Assembly (NCBI RefSeq): GCF_002939475.1 | Contig: NZ_PKFQ01000001.1 | Span: 3,345,001 to 3,409,000 of the forward strand | Direction of reading: 5' to 3' | DNA: 64,000 bases | Source: Streptomyces cinnamoneus | Lineage (GTDB): Bacteria; Actinomycetota; Actinomycetes; Streptomycetales; Streptomycetaceae | Notes under the pieces: generated by a model | The model's database searches: none | Told to the model about the DNA's origin: nothing | What the model saw: the letters and a program-made list of their open reading frames with translations, nothing else | Shown here: positions 7,422 to 15,923 of the stretch, piece by piece | How positions within the stretch are numbered: the stretch's first letter is position 1 | Layout of the letters: each line of letters starts with the position of its first letter | Program-made: the position numbers and the translations under genes

Positions 7422-8113
7422 CGCTCCGCCAGGCGGTAGCCGACGCCGTGGACGGTGTGGACGATGCGGGACGCGCCGCCGGCCTCCAGTTTGCGCCTGA
7501 GGTAGCCGATGTAGACGGCGAGGGAGTTGGACTCGGGGCCGAAGTCGGCGCCCCAGACCCGCTCCTGGATCACCTCGCGCGCCAGCACCTGCCCCGGATG
7601 CCGCAGGAACACTTCGAGCAGGGCGAACTCGGTGCGCGTGAACTCCAGGGGCGTCCCGGCGCGTTCCCCGGTGCGGGTCTCGGGGTCGACGGTGAGGTCG
7701 GCGAAGGCCAGCTCGCCGGCGGCCGCGCCGGCCGGGCCGGCCGGGGCCGCGCGGCGGAGCAGCGCCCGCAGGCGGGCCAGGAGTTCGTCGAGCGCGAAGG
7801 GCTTGACCAGGTAGTCGTCGGCGCCGGCGTCCAGGCCCGCCACCCGGTCGGAGACCGCGTCCCGGGCGGTGAGGACGAGCACGGGCGTGCGGTCGCCGAT
7901 CTCGCGCAGCCGGCGGCAGACGGCGAGGCCGTCGAGGACGGGCATGGCGAGGTCGAGGACGATCGCGGCGGGCGGGGCGGCGGCGACGGCCGACAGGGCT
8001 TCGAGGCCGTCGGCGGCGGCGCGCACGGCGTAGCCCTCGACGGCCAGGCCGTCGACGACGGCGGCCCGGACGTCGGGGTCGTCGTCGACGACGAGTACGG
8101 ACGTCTCGCCCAT
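7418..8113 (-). CDS. OmpR-family response regulator (MprA/TcrA-like)
   Basis: This 231-residue regulator has a receiver domain with V-D-D-D-P, phospho-acceptor Asp54 in V-L-D-L-A-M-P and Lys in Y-L-V-K-P-F. A winged-helix output domain follows (L-E-F-T-R-T-E-F-A-L-L, N-S-L-A-V-Y-I-G-Y-L-R-R-K-L). Only an Ala/Gly/Pro linker of about 15 residues separates the two. The ATG at 8113 starts the operon and the kinase follows with a four-base overlap. It should bind direct repeats as a dimer at promoters of envelope-stress genes, by family analogy. Confidence 0.92.
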   Translation of the reverse strand: MGETSVLVVDDDPDVRAAVVDGLAVEGYAVRAAADGLEALSAVAAAPPAAIVLDLAMPVLDGLAVCRRLREIGDRTPVLVLTARDAVSDRVAGLDAGADDYLVKPFALDELLARLRALLRRAAPAGPAGAAAGELAFADLTVDPETRTGERAGTPLEFTRTEFALLEVFLRHPGQVLAREVIQERVWGADFGPESNSLAVYIGYLRRKLEAGGASRIVHTVHGVGYRLAER

Positions 8114-8211
8114 GGCGCCTCCGGCGGGGGATGGATGGACTCGCGGTCCCCCACGATGGCAGACGCCGTCTGAGAGGGCTCTTAGGGAACGGGCCGGTCC
8201 GGCCGCGTCCG

Positions 8212-9111
8212 TCAGGCCCAGGGCGTGCCCGTCAGTCGCTCGTACGCCTCGGCGTACTTGGCGCGCGTGCGCTCCACGATCTCCTCGGGGAGCTCGGGGG
8301 GCGGCAGCTCGCCGTGGCGGTCCCAGCCCGACTCCGGCGACGACAGCCAGTCGCGCACGAACTGCTTGTCGAAGGACGGCTGGGCCCGCCCCGGCTGCCA
8401 CGTGTCCACCGGCCAGAAGCGGGAGGAGTCGGGGGTGAGGACCTCGTCCGCGAGGACCAGGTCCTCCCCCTCGAAGCCGAACTCGAGCTTGGTGTCGGCG
8501 AGGAGGATGCCCCGGTCGCGCGCGATGTCGCGGGCGCGGCTGTAGACGGCGAGCGTCGTCTGGCGCAGCCGGGCGGCGGTCTCCGCGCCGACCTGGCGGG
8601 CCGTCTCCTCGTAGGAGACGTTCTCGTCGTGCTCGCCGACCGCGGCCTTCGTCGCGGGCGTGAAGATCGGGGAGGGCAGCTCGGAGCCGTCGACGAGGCC
8701 CTCGGGGAGGGCGAGGCCGCAGACGGTGCGGGTCTGCCGGTACTCGGCGAGGCCGGAGCCGGTCAGATAGCCGCGGGCCACGCACTCGACGGGGACCATG
8801 TCGAGGGAGCGGCAGACCAGCGCGCGCCCGGCCCAGTCGGCGGGGGCGCCGGCCGGCAGCTCGGTGGAGACCACGTGGTGGGGGACCAGGTCCGCCAGCC
8901 GGTCGAACCACCACAGGGACAGCTGCGTGAGGATGCGGCCCTTGTCGGGGATCTCCGTGGGCAGCACCCAGTCGTAGGCGGACATCCGGTCGCTGGCGAC
9001 CATGATCAGGTGGCCGTTCTCGTCGCGGTAGAGGTCGCGCACCTTGCCCGTGTGCAGATGCACCAGGCCGGGCACCTCGACGGGCTTGGGCTTCTCGACG
9101 AATCCGGACAC
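8212..9111 (-). CDS. purC: SAICAR synthetase (phosphoribosylaminoimidazole-succinocarboxamide synthase)
   Basis: PurC joins CAIR and aspartate with ATP to make SAICAR, step eight of purine synthesis. The 299-residue protein carries H-L-H-T-G-K-V-R-D-L-Y near the N-terminus, A-S-D-R-M-S-A-Y-D-W, V-E-C-V-A-R-G-Y-L-T-G-S-G, and the ATP-site motif D-T-K-L-E-F-G. The GTG at 9111 is preceded by AGGAGG. A longer TTG-initiated form is possible but would bury that ribosome-binding site. It stands alone, between a two-component system and a dimethylformamidase-like gene. Confidence 0.95.
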   Translation of the reverse strand: MSGFVEKPKPVEVPGLVHLHTGKVRDLYRDENGHLIMVASDRMSAYDWVLPTEIPDKGRILTQLSLWWFDRLADLVPHHVVSTELPAGAPADWAGRALVCRSLDMVPVECVARGYLTGSGLAEYRQTRTVCGLALPEGLVDGSELPSPIFTPATKAAVGEHDENVSYEETARQVGAETAARLRQTTLAVYSRARDIARDRGILLADTKLEFGFEGEDLVLADEVLTPDSSRFWPVDTWQPGRAQPSFDKQFVRDWLSSPESGWDRHGELPPPELPEEIVERTRAKYAEAYERLTGTPWA

Positions 9112-9180
9112 GACGCCTCCTGGTGGTTTGTCCAAGCACCACGATTCTGCCGTACGCGCCGGGGGACGTCCGGAGGTGGG

Positions 9181-10659
9181 TCAGCACCGTTTGCAGATGC
9201 GGTCCAGGAGATTGGCCGTGGCCCGCTGGACGCGGGCGTCGACGTGTCCGGGCCGGTCCAGGGCGGGCGACCAGGCGAAGGTGCCGGAGGCGAAGACCAG
9301 GGCGCCGCTGGGGGCGCGGTAGAGGGACGTCTCCTGGTGGCGTCTGGCGCCCTCGCCGTCCTGGTACGGGGAGTGGGCGAGGAGGATGCGGCGCGTGTGC
9401 TCGGGCAGGGCCGTCCGGGGGAAGTAGCGGTCGGCCTCGCCGGCGACGAGGCCGGGCAGCTCGTCGCCCTCGCCGGCGCCGGTGGCCTCCCAGAGCCAGT
9501 GTCCGGCGTTGCGCACGACCATGGGGGCGGGCTCGGGCACCCGGCCCGCGTACTGGATGCCGAGCAGCTGCTGCTCGGGGGGCGACATGTCGCGCCAGAG
9601 GGCGGAGCGGCCGGGGCCGCGGCGCTTGCGGCAGGTGAGCAGGCGGTCCGGGCCGGCCGGCGAGGGGGCCAGCTCCACCTGCCAGTACATGGTGTTGGCG
9701 GACAGGAACACCAGCGAGGTGCCGCCGTCGCGGGCCTCCTCGGCCGCGCGGCGCATGGCGGGCGACCAGTACTCGTCGTGACCGGGGAAGACGATGCCGC
9801 GGTAGCGCGCCGGATCGATTCGCCCGGCGTGCAGGTCGCGGGTCTCGGCGTAGGCGAGGTGGTAGTCGTAGCGCTCGGCCCAGCGGATGAAGTCGTAGGC
9901 GTGGCCGACGTGCAGGGGCAGGCCGGCGCCCGCGTAGGGGCGGTCGAAGGAGACCGTGGTGGCCGCCCCCTCCTCGCCGAGGAGCCGGCCGTCGTCGTCC
10001 CAGGCGTGGTAGAGGCTCGCGCCCGTGCGGCCGTCCTCGGGGTAGAGGTTGTAGGCCTGCCAGGTGATGTCGGGCAGCACGAGCAGCAGGTCCGCGGGTG
10101 TGCTGTCGCGAACGGTGAAGGGGATGTGGCTGCGGTAGCCGTCGGCGGTGGTCAGGACGGCCACGTAGGCGCCGGCGGTCCAGAAGGAGGGGATCGTCAG
10201 CCGCCAGGAGAGCCACCAGTGGTGGCAGGAGACCGTGCGGTCGAAGACCAGCGGGGGCGGCTGGACGATGCCGGACAGCCTGGGGCTGGACGTCATCTTG
10301 GCGGCGCCGATGCCGCCGTAGTGGCCGATGCGGTAGACGTCCACGCCGAACTGCTGGGGCGGGTCCACGGTGATGCGGAAGTCGATGGACTCGCCGGGGG
10401 CGACGGCGCTCGCGGTGGCGAAGCCCTTGATCTGGCAGTGCACGTCGTCGGCGGCGCGGGGGCCGGCCCGGCGGGGCGGCGGGACGTGGGCGCCGGGCGA
10501 GGCGGGCGGCGGATCCACGTACCACGGGATGATCTGACCGGTGTCGTCGAAATAGGACTCGTCGCCGCGCAGCCAGGGCAGCGGGCCCTGGCCGAAGGGG
10601 TCCGAGACCGCGTGTGCGAGGGCCCCGGACTCCCAGCGCCGGATCTGGTCCATCCCCAT
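9181..10659 (-). CDS. N,N-dimethylformamidase beta-subunit-like protein
   Basis: This 492-residue protein resembles the large subunit of N,N-dimethylformamidase. The family stretches I-T-W-Q-A-Y-N-L-Y, G-I-V-F-P-G-H-D-E-Y-W-S and S-A-N-T-M-Y-W-Q lie in the middle and C-terminal parts. The central block (about 190-330) looks like a glutamine-amidotransferase-like fold with a G-H-D-E-Y-W motif. No small subunit lies nearby and no signal peptide is visible, so a true formamidase activity is uncertain. The ATG at 10659 follows GGGAGGGAG; alternatives are a GTG at 10665 and the far upstream 10692. A 177-base gap separates it from the next gene on the same strand. Confidence 0.65.
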   Translation of the reverse strand: MGMDQIRRWESGALAHAVSDPFGQGPLPWLRGDESYFDDTGQIIPWYVDPPPASPGAHVPPPRRAGPRAADDVHCQIKGFATASAVAPGESIDFRITVDPPQQFGVDVYRIGHYGGIGAAKMTSSPRLSGIVQPPPLVFDRTVSCHHWWLSWRLTIPSFWTAGAYVAVLTTADGYRSHIPFTVRDSTPADLLLVLPDITWQAYNLYPEDGRTGASLYHAWDDDGRLLGEEGAATTVSFDRPYAGAGLPLHVGHAYDFIRWAERYDYHLAYAETRDLHAGRIDPARYRGIVFPGHDEYWSPAMRRAAEEARDGGTSLVFLSANTMYWQVELAPSPAGPDRLLTCRKRRGPGRSALWRDMSPPEQQLLGIQYAGRVPEPAPMVVRNAGHWLWEATGAGEGDELPGLVAGEADRYFPRTALPEHTRRILLAHSPYQDGEGARRHQETSLYRAPSGALVFASGTFAWSPALDRPGHVDARVQRATANLLDRICKRC

Positions 10660-10836
10660 GTGCACTCCCTCCCCTGGCCCCCGGATACTCATTCGGCTTC
10701 CCAGCGGATTCCCAGCAGATCACATGGGACGCCCGGGTCGTCACCGTTCGTCGGTAAATTCCCCGGAAGTGATGGCTCTGCCCCTACACTGCGTGAGCAC
10801 GTCACCGTGCGTCACGGCCGGGCGGGGCCGGGACGG

Positions 10837-12507
10837 TCACCCCAGGCGTACGGGCTTCTCGCTGCGCACCCCGACGTCACCGAGCCAGGCGCGCAGCGGC
10901 TCGCCGTCCCCGTCCTCGATGAGACTCAGGACCGAGCGGGTCAGGTCGGCGCGGCGGGCACCGCCGACGAGCAGGGCGGGGCCGTCCAGCCAGTCCAGGC
11001 CGGGGACGGCCCCGGCGGTGTCCACGGCCGCGCAGCACACCATGGCCGTCACGTGGTCGGTCAGCAGCTCCCGGCCGCTGCGCGGCGGCTGGAGCGGGAA
11101 CAGGGGCGCCAGCCCGTCGGTCCAGGAGCCGCCGCCGGCGGCGGTGAACAGGCCCCGCTTGGCCGCCCGCTCCTCGCGGGCCGCCTCGCGCGCCACCTCG
11201 GCGCTGAGCCGCACCTCCAGCTCCTCCCCCACCCCGCCGCCGGCCGGCCCGGCGAGCCGCTCCATGACGCGGGCGACGGTGGGGGCGGCGGGGGCGGCGT
11301 CCGGGCCGGGGCAGGGCAGGGTGCCGGCGGCGCCGCAGGCGGCGATGTCGTCGAGGACGCGGTGCAGCCGGGCGGCCTCCAGCCGCCATTTGCGGTCCAC
11401 GACCTCCGCCGGGTACTGGTTCCAGGCGACGGGCGACCAGTCGGGGCCGGGCTCGCTGGGGCCGCCGTGGAAGAGCCGGGCGGCCAGCAGGGAGGCGGCC
11501 TCGTCGATGAGCCCCGGCTCCTCCAGGAGGTCGCAGGCGGGCCGCTCCCCCAGCCGGGAGGCGAAGCCCTCGGCCAGCCGGTCGCGCCGGGAGAGCTCGG
11601 TGAGGGCCGAGACGACGCCCGCGTCCAGCCGGGAGGGCCAGCGGCCCATCCGCCAGGCGGGCAGCGCCACCCGGTTCAGCAGGCGGTCCCAGCCGGCGTA
11701 GGCGAGGCCCACCTGCTCCTGGGCGACGATCCGCAGGCCGTAGTCCACCGCCTGGGCGCGCTCGGAGGCGGCCGCGGCCACTCCGCGCTCCATCTCGGCC
11801 GCGTGGTCGCGGCAGGAGCGCAGCAGCGTCCGGGCCGCCCAGCCCACGAACGCGAGGAGGGGCCGTCCCGCCGCCACGGCCACGGCGGCGTCCAGGCCCC
11901 GGACGAAGCGGCGGGCGGCGGCTATGTCGGGGTGGGCGGCCGGGCCCGTGCCGGCCACGACGGGGGCCAGCAGGGCGCGCAGCTCGGCGACGCGCATCCA
12001 CCACAGGAAGGGCGAGCCGATGACCAGCACGGGCGCGTCCCCGGTGGCGCGGCGGCGCGGCAGCAGCCGCTCGTGCGGAGGGCCGTGCGCGGGGTGCGTA
12101 CGGTCCTCGAGCCAGCTGTCGCAGTCGGGGGTGAGGGCTATCGCGGACGGCGCGGGGACCTCCAGCCGGTCGGCGAGGTCGCGGACCAGGCGGTAGAGGT
12201 CGGGCGCGGTCTCCTCGGGGATCGGCACGGTCGGGCTCAGGGCCGGCCGGGCGCGGGCCACCACGGCGCCGACGGCGGCCGCCAGCACCAGGGCCAGGAC
12301 GGCGAGGGCCGTCACGGCGGGGCGGGCGGCGGACCAGACGGACCCCTCGGGGATCCGGCCCATGGCCGAGCCGGCCGCCAGCACCACGGCGGCGGCCGCC
12401 GGCACCAGCGCGACGGCCAGCCCCGCGCTGCGCACGCGCAGCACGGCGAGGGCTCTGGTGCGCGCGGCCAGCGCGCCTGCCTCCGGACCTGCCACGAGAC
12501 CGATCAC
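10837..12507 (-). CDS. Membrane protein with degenerate M48 peptidase-like region
   Basis: This 556-residue protein has two hydrophobic hairpin helices at about residues 27-47 and 62-85. A domain follows whose layout recalls M48 (HtpX/Ste24) peptidases: a lead-in L-E-V-P-A-P-S-A-I-A-L-T (115-126), a strand A-P-V-L-V-I-G-S-P-F-L (158-168) and the helix R-V-A-E-L-R-A-L-L (172-180). At the place where M48 proteases have HExxH, the sequence reads A-P-V-V-A, so the zinc ligands are absent. The rest is helical and rich in charged residues, with no recognised domain. It is probably a non-catalytic relative. The assignment is by eye and tentative. The start is the GTG at 12507; a GTG at 12495 is also possible. 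Confidence 0.55.
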   Translation of the reverse strand: MIGLVAGPEAGALAARTRALAVLRVRSAGLAVALVPAAAAVVLAAGSAMGRIPEGSVWSAARPAVTALAVLALVLAAAVGAVVARARPALSPTVPIPEETAPDLYRLVRDLADRLEVPAPSAIALTPDCDSWLEDRTHPAHGPPHERLLPRRRATGDAPVLVIGSPFLWWMRVAELRALLAPVVAGTGPAAHPDIAAARRFVRGLDAAVAVAAGRPLLAFVGWAARTLLRSCRDHAAEMERGVAAAASERAQAVDYGLRIVAQEQVGLAYAGWDRLLNRVALPAWRMGRWPSRLDAGVVSALTELSRRDRLAEGFASRLGERPACDLLEEPGLIDEAASLLAARLFHGGPSEPGPDWSPVAWNQYPAEVVDRKWRLEAARLHRVLDDIAACGAAGTLPCPGPDAAPAAPTVARVMERLAGPAGGGVGEELEVRLSAEVAREAAREERAAKRGLFTAAGGGSWTDGLAPLFPLQPPRSGRELLTDHVTAMVCCAAVDTAGAVPGLDWLDGPALLVGGARRADLTRSVLSLIEDGDGEPLRAWLGDVGVRSEKPVRLG

Positions 12508-12792
12508 CCCCAGGTGCCTGTAGTGCTCTGCCGAGGCGCGTTGCTTACCTCCCCCACTGTGGCACCGGCCTCTGACATCGCAATGCCGGTGGGCCGGTTG
12601 AGCCGACGCGTCAGCCTCGCGGCTGCCGGCCTGCGCCGCACCATAGTTGGGGGTGGGGCGTACGTCAGCCGGTTGGACAAGCGGTCACCCGATGGAATGG
12701 CTTTGGGTAAAGCCTCTGCGCGGGTGGGCCGGGGTACGGCTGTGCCCCGCCGGCCCCTTGCGGGGGCCTGCGGGGCACGTCGGGACGGCTGC
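12508..12792. other. Intergenic region between the M48-like gene and purD
   Basis: The 285 bases contain the purD terminator at 12742-12778. The remainder presumably holds the promoter of the gene below 12507. No other gene or RNA was recognised. Confidence 0.6.
12742..12778 (-). terminator. purD terminator hairpin
   Basis: The stem GTGCCCCGC/GCGGGGCAC, with an inner GGCCCC/GGGGCC stem, lies 15 bases after the purD stop. Confidence 0.75.
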
Positions 12793-14043
12793 TCAGGCGG
12801 AGGCCGCCGCCTTCGCCGCGATGTCGGTGCGGTGGTGCGAGCCGTCCAGCCGGATGCGGGAGACGGCCTCGTAGGCGCGGGCCCGGGCGGCCGCCAGGTC
12901 CGTGCCGGTGGCGGTCACGGACAGCACCCGGCCGCCGGCGCTGACCACGCGGCCCTCGGCGTCGTGCGCGGTGCCCGCGTGGAGCACGTAGGCGTCCTCG
13001 ACGCCGGCCGCGTCCGCCAGGCCCTCGACGACGTCGCCCGTGCGGGGCGTGCCGGGGTAGTTGTGCGAGGCGACGACGACGGTCACGGCCGCGTCGTCGC
13101 TCCAGCGCAGCGGCGTCTGGGCGGCGAGCTCACCGGTGGCGGCGTTCATCAGCACGCCGGCCAGCGGCGTCCGGAGCCGGGCCAGCACGACCTGCGTCTC
13201 CGGGTCCCCGAAGCGGGCGTTGAACTCGATGACCCGCACGCCGCGCGAGGTGATGGCCAGGCCCGCGTAGAGCAGCCCGGAGAAGGGCGTGCCGCGGCGG
13301 CGCAGCTCGTCCACGGTGGGCTGCAGGACCGTCTCCAGCACCTCGTCGACCAGCTTGGGGTCGGCCCACGGCAGGGGGGAGTAGGCGCCCATGCCGCCGG
13401 TGTTCGGGCCCTCGTCGGCGTCCAGGGCGCGCTTGAAGTCCTGCGCGGGCTGGAGCGGGAGCACCGTCTCGCCGTCGGTGACGGCGAAGAGGGAGACCTC
13501 GGGGCCGTCCAGGAACTCCTCGATCACCACGCGGTCGCAGGCCAGCGCGTGCTCGCGGGCCGCGGTGAGGTCGGAGGTGACGACGACGCCCTTGCCGGCG
13601 GCCAGCCCGTCGTCCTTGACGACGTAGGGGGCGCCGAAGGCGTCGAGGGCCGCGTCGATCTCGGCGGGGGTGGTGCAGACGTAGCTGCGGGCGGTCGGGA
13701 CGCCCGCGGCGGCCATGACGTCCTTGGCGAACGCCTTGGAGCCCTCCAGCCGCGCGGCCTGCGCCGACGGGCCGAAGACCGGGATGCCGCGCTCGCGCAG
13801 GACGTCCGCGACGCCCGCGACGAGCGGCGCCTCCGGGCCGACGACCACGAGGTCCGCGCCCAGCGACAGGGCCAGCGCGGTGACGGCCGCGCCGTCCCGC
13901 GCGTCCACGGGGTGCGTCTCGGCGACCTCGGCGATCCCGGCGTTGCCGGGGGCGCAGTGCAGCGCGGTGACGTGGGGGTCGAGGGACAGTGAGCGGCACA
14001 GGGCGTGTTCGCGGGCGCCGCCGCCGATGACGAGGACCTTCAC
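12793..14043 (-). CDS. purD: Phosphoribosylamine-glycine ligase (GAR synthetase)
   Basis: PurD joins phosphoribosylamine and glycine with ATP, the second purine step. The 416-residue protein starts [15 protein letters not shown] and has the ATP-grasp elements [13 protein letters not shown], the glycine-rich [10 protein letters not shown] and the metal-site [12 protein letters not shown]. The GTG at 14043 gives the conventional N-terminus; an upstream in-frame start at 14076 would add 11 atypical residues. A strong hairpin follows the gene. It is divergent from the SLATT gene. Confidence 0.95.
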   Translation of the reverse strand: MKVLVIGGGAREHALCRSLSLDPHVTALHCAPGNAGIAEVAETHPVDARDGAAVTALALSLGADLVVVGPEAPLVAGVADVLRERGIPVFGPSAQAARLEGSKAFAKDVMAAAGVPTARSYVCTTPAEIDAALDAFGAPYVVKDDGLAAGKGVVVTSDLTAAREHALACDRVVIEEFLDGPEVSLFAVTDGETVLPLQPAQDFKRALDADEGPNTGGMGAYSPLPWADPKLVDEVLETVLQPTVDELRRRGTPFSGLLYAGLAITSRGVRVIEFNARFGDPETQVVLARLRTPLAGVLMNAATGELAAQTPLRWSDDAAVTVVVASHNYPGTPRTGDVVEGLADAAGVEDAYVLHAGTAHDAEGRVVSAGGRVLSVTATGTDLAAARARAYEAVSRIRLDGSHHRTDIAAKAAASA

Positions 14044-14371
14044 GGGACCCAGCCTATTGCCTGACTTGTGGATCACTACGAGGCGGGGGGTGTCGGGGGC
14101 TCGTAGGAACCTCTTGAAGGGGTTCCGTCCGGACCGTGCCGCCCGATCCGGTCACCCTGAGGCGTCCACGCCCCGGCCGGGACGCACTCTTTCGAGTGAG
14201 GGGGGCGGGCTCCTATACCCGATTCCGCTGCACTTACGGGCGGAAAAGGCTGGATCTTGTGCCCAACGCCAACCGTTCGGCGGTAGGAAGGAGGCTGCGA
14301 TCACGTACCGCGATCACACACGAGGCACCTAACTAAGGCACCTGACGCATGCGGCGGAGTAGGAGTGCAGG
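14044..14371. other. Divergent intergenic region, purD / SLATT gene
   Basis: These 328 bases hold an inverted repeat CACTC-TTTC-GAGTG (14185-14198), a TATACC-like -10 at about 14213, and a strong AGGAAGGAGG (14286-14295) not followed by an ATG/GTG at the right distance. There are also short direct repeats GCGATCAC (twice, about 14297-14317) and GGCACCT (twice, about 14324-14343). The long leader suggests regulated expression of the downstream gene. No riboswitch class was recognised. Confidence 0.4.
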
Positions 14372-15103
14372 GTGAGCCAGCCTGAGATGCAGCCCGAGGG
14401 GCTCCCTAGGGAGCAGGACGGGAAGCTCCGGGGTGACCTGCGCGGCCGGACCTTCCCGCTCGGGGACTGGGGAGAGCCCGCCGAGCGGCTGGACGAGTTG
14501 TACAGATGGGTCGAGGGCGGTGCGCTGAATCTGGCCGACTGGTATCTCACCGACCGCGCCTGGAAACGCCGCTGGGCGCGCGCGCTGCGCCTGGGGACGG
14601 CGACCTGCGCGGTGGTCGGCGCCGCGCTGCCGCTGCTGGAGCTGACCAAGGTGCTGCGCACCGGCTCGGCCTGGGCGTTCCTGGCCCTGCTGGGCGCGGT
14701 GACGTGCGTGGCCTGCGACCGGTACTTCGGGCTGACGTCCGGCTGGATGCGGGCGGTGGCCACGGCGCAGGCGGTGCAGCGGCGGCTGGAGGTGCTCCAG
14801 TTCGACTGGGCGTCGGAGTGCGTGCGGGAGGTGCTCGGGCCGACGGAGGGCACGGCGAGTGAGGCGGCGGAGCGCTGCCTGTCCGTGCTGCGGCGGTTCT
14901 CCGAGGACGTCTCGGAGCTGGTGCGGGCGGAGACGGCCGACTGGATGGTGGAGTTCCGGGCGGGGCCCGCGCCGCTGCTGACGCAGTCGCTGGTGGCCTG
15001 GGGACCGCGGGGAGAGGCCGGCGGCCCGGTCGGGCGCTTCCCCATGCCGCCGCACACGCGGCCGAACATGCCGCGGCAGCGGCCGCCGGAGTCCCCGCGC
15101 TGA
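14372..15103 (+). CDS. SLATT-domain two-helix membrane protein
   Basis: The protein has 243 residues. A soluble N-terminus includes L-D-E-L-Y-R-W-V-E-G-G-A-L-N-L-A-D-W-Y. Two closely spaced membrane helices follow (about 74-92 and 100-116), then an amphipathic helical region with Q-R-R-L-E-V-L-Q-F-D-W. This is the arrangement of SLATT (SMODS- and SLOG-associating two-transmembrane) proteins. Family members are predicted pore-forming effectors of nucleotide-signal defence systems. No CD-NTase or SLOG partner is visible next to it. The tail is Pro/Arg rich. The GTG at 14372 follows TAGGAG. The SLATT call is from recognition of the pattern, not a search. Confidence 0.65.
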   Translation: MSQPEMQPEGLPREQDGKLRGDLRGRTFPLGDWGEPAERLDELYRWVEGGALNLADWYLTDRAWKRRWARALRLGTATCAVVGAALPLLELTKVLRTGSAWAFLALLGAVTCVACDRYFGLTSGWMRAVATAQAVQRRLEVLQFDWASECVREVLGPTEGTASEAAERCLSVLRRFSEDVSELVRAETADWMVEFRAGPAPLLTQSLVAWGPRGEAGGPVGRFPMPPHTRPNMPRQRPPESPR

Positions 15104-15181
15104 GCACCGGGCGTCGACATGCGCTCCCGCCCGTGCCGACGGGCGGGAGCGGGGCGGTCGGCGAGGCCCCTCGGCCGGACG

Positions 15182-15832
15182 TCAGCTGAACACGATCATC
15201 GACCCCTGGCCCAGGCTCCGCGTGGCCGCGGCGTGCAGTCCCAGCCACACGTGCCGCTCGCGGGCGAAGGGGCTGTCGTCGTGCGGCCCCGGGGCGGCGC
15301 GCTCCTCCAGGGTGGTCGGCCGGTCCGGGGCCGCCGGGGCGGCGGGCGGGTTGCCCGGGTCGATGCCCAGCACCGGTGCCACCGCCTCCAGTTCGCGCAG
15401 CAGGCCGTGGCTGGAGCCCAGCGGGCCGCCGCCTTCGAGGAGTTCGTCGTTGGAGAGCGGATGCGCGAAGTCGACCGGCACGTACGCGCCGGCGTGGTCG
15501 TAGTGCCACACCAGGTGCGACTGCTGGGCCGTGGTCTCGAACATCTCCAGCAACTGCTCGTAGTCCCCGCCGAGTTCGTCCACGGGGGTGACCGGCAGCC
15601 CGCACAGGTTCAGCAGGTAGGCGCGGCGCAGGAAGTGCAGGGCGTCGTAGTCGAAGCCCGCGACCGGCGCCACGTCCCCGGAGAGACCCGGCATGTAGCC
15701 GAAGACGGGCACGGGCGGCAGGCCCGCGTCGCCGAGTGCCTTGTCGTACGCGGCGATCTCCTCGGCGAAGGGGTTGTCGGGGCTGTGGCACAGCACGTCG
15801 ACAAGGGGCACTAGCCAGAGGTCACAGGCCAC
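15182..15832 (-). CDS. Conserved hypothetical protein, acidic, function unknown
   Basis: This is a 216-residue soluble protein starting M-A-C-D-L-W-L-V-P-L-V-D-V-L-C-H-S. No known domain was recognised. It has no signal peptide or membrane helix and is rich in Asp/Glu/Pro. It contains a well-conserved-looking core (F-D-Y-D-A-L-H-F-L-R-R-A-Y-L-L-N-L-C-G, H-L-V-W-H-Y-D-H-A-G-A-Y-V-P-V-D-F) and a variable Pro/Ala linker near residue 165. The codon use is typical of the neighbourhood. It lies between the SLATT gene and the glycosyltransferase fusion but shares no overlap with either. Confidence 0.7.
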   Translation of the reverse strand: MACDLWLVPLVDVLCHSPDNPFAEEIAAYDKALGDAGLPPVPVFGYMPGLSGDVAPVAGFDYDALHFLRRAYLLNLCGLPVTPVDELGGDYEQLLEMFETTAQQSHLVWHYDHAGAYVPVDFAHPLSNDELLEGGGPLGSSHGLLRELEAVAPVLGIDPGNPPAAPAAPDRPTTLEERAAPGPHDDSPFARERHVWLGLHAAATRSLGQGSMIVFS

Positions 15833-15923
15833 GTGAACTCACTCTCGTATTCGCCATGTCATGCGATGGTCGGGCCAGAGTAGTGCCGCTCAGCCGGTTG
15901 TCATACAGCGGCGACGGACATCG

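Noticed and set aside
7418..10744. Minus-strand frame extending the MprA-like regulator upstream to over 1,100 codons
   Set aside because: The upstream part crosses purC and the dimethylformamidase-like gene in a non-coding frame. The true regulator starts at the ATG at 8113 with a normal receiver domain.
8131..13992. Very long open frame on the plus strand (over 1,900 codons)
   Set aside because: It runs antisense to purC, the dimethylformamidase-like gene, the M48-like gene and purD. Its protein is low-complexity Gly/Ala/Arg, typical of antisense frames in very GC-rich DNA.
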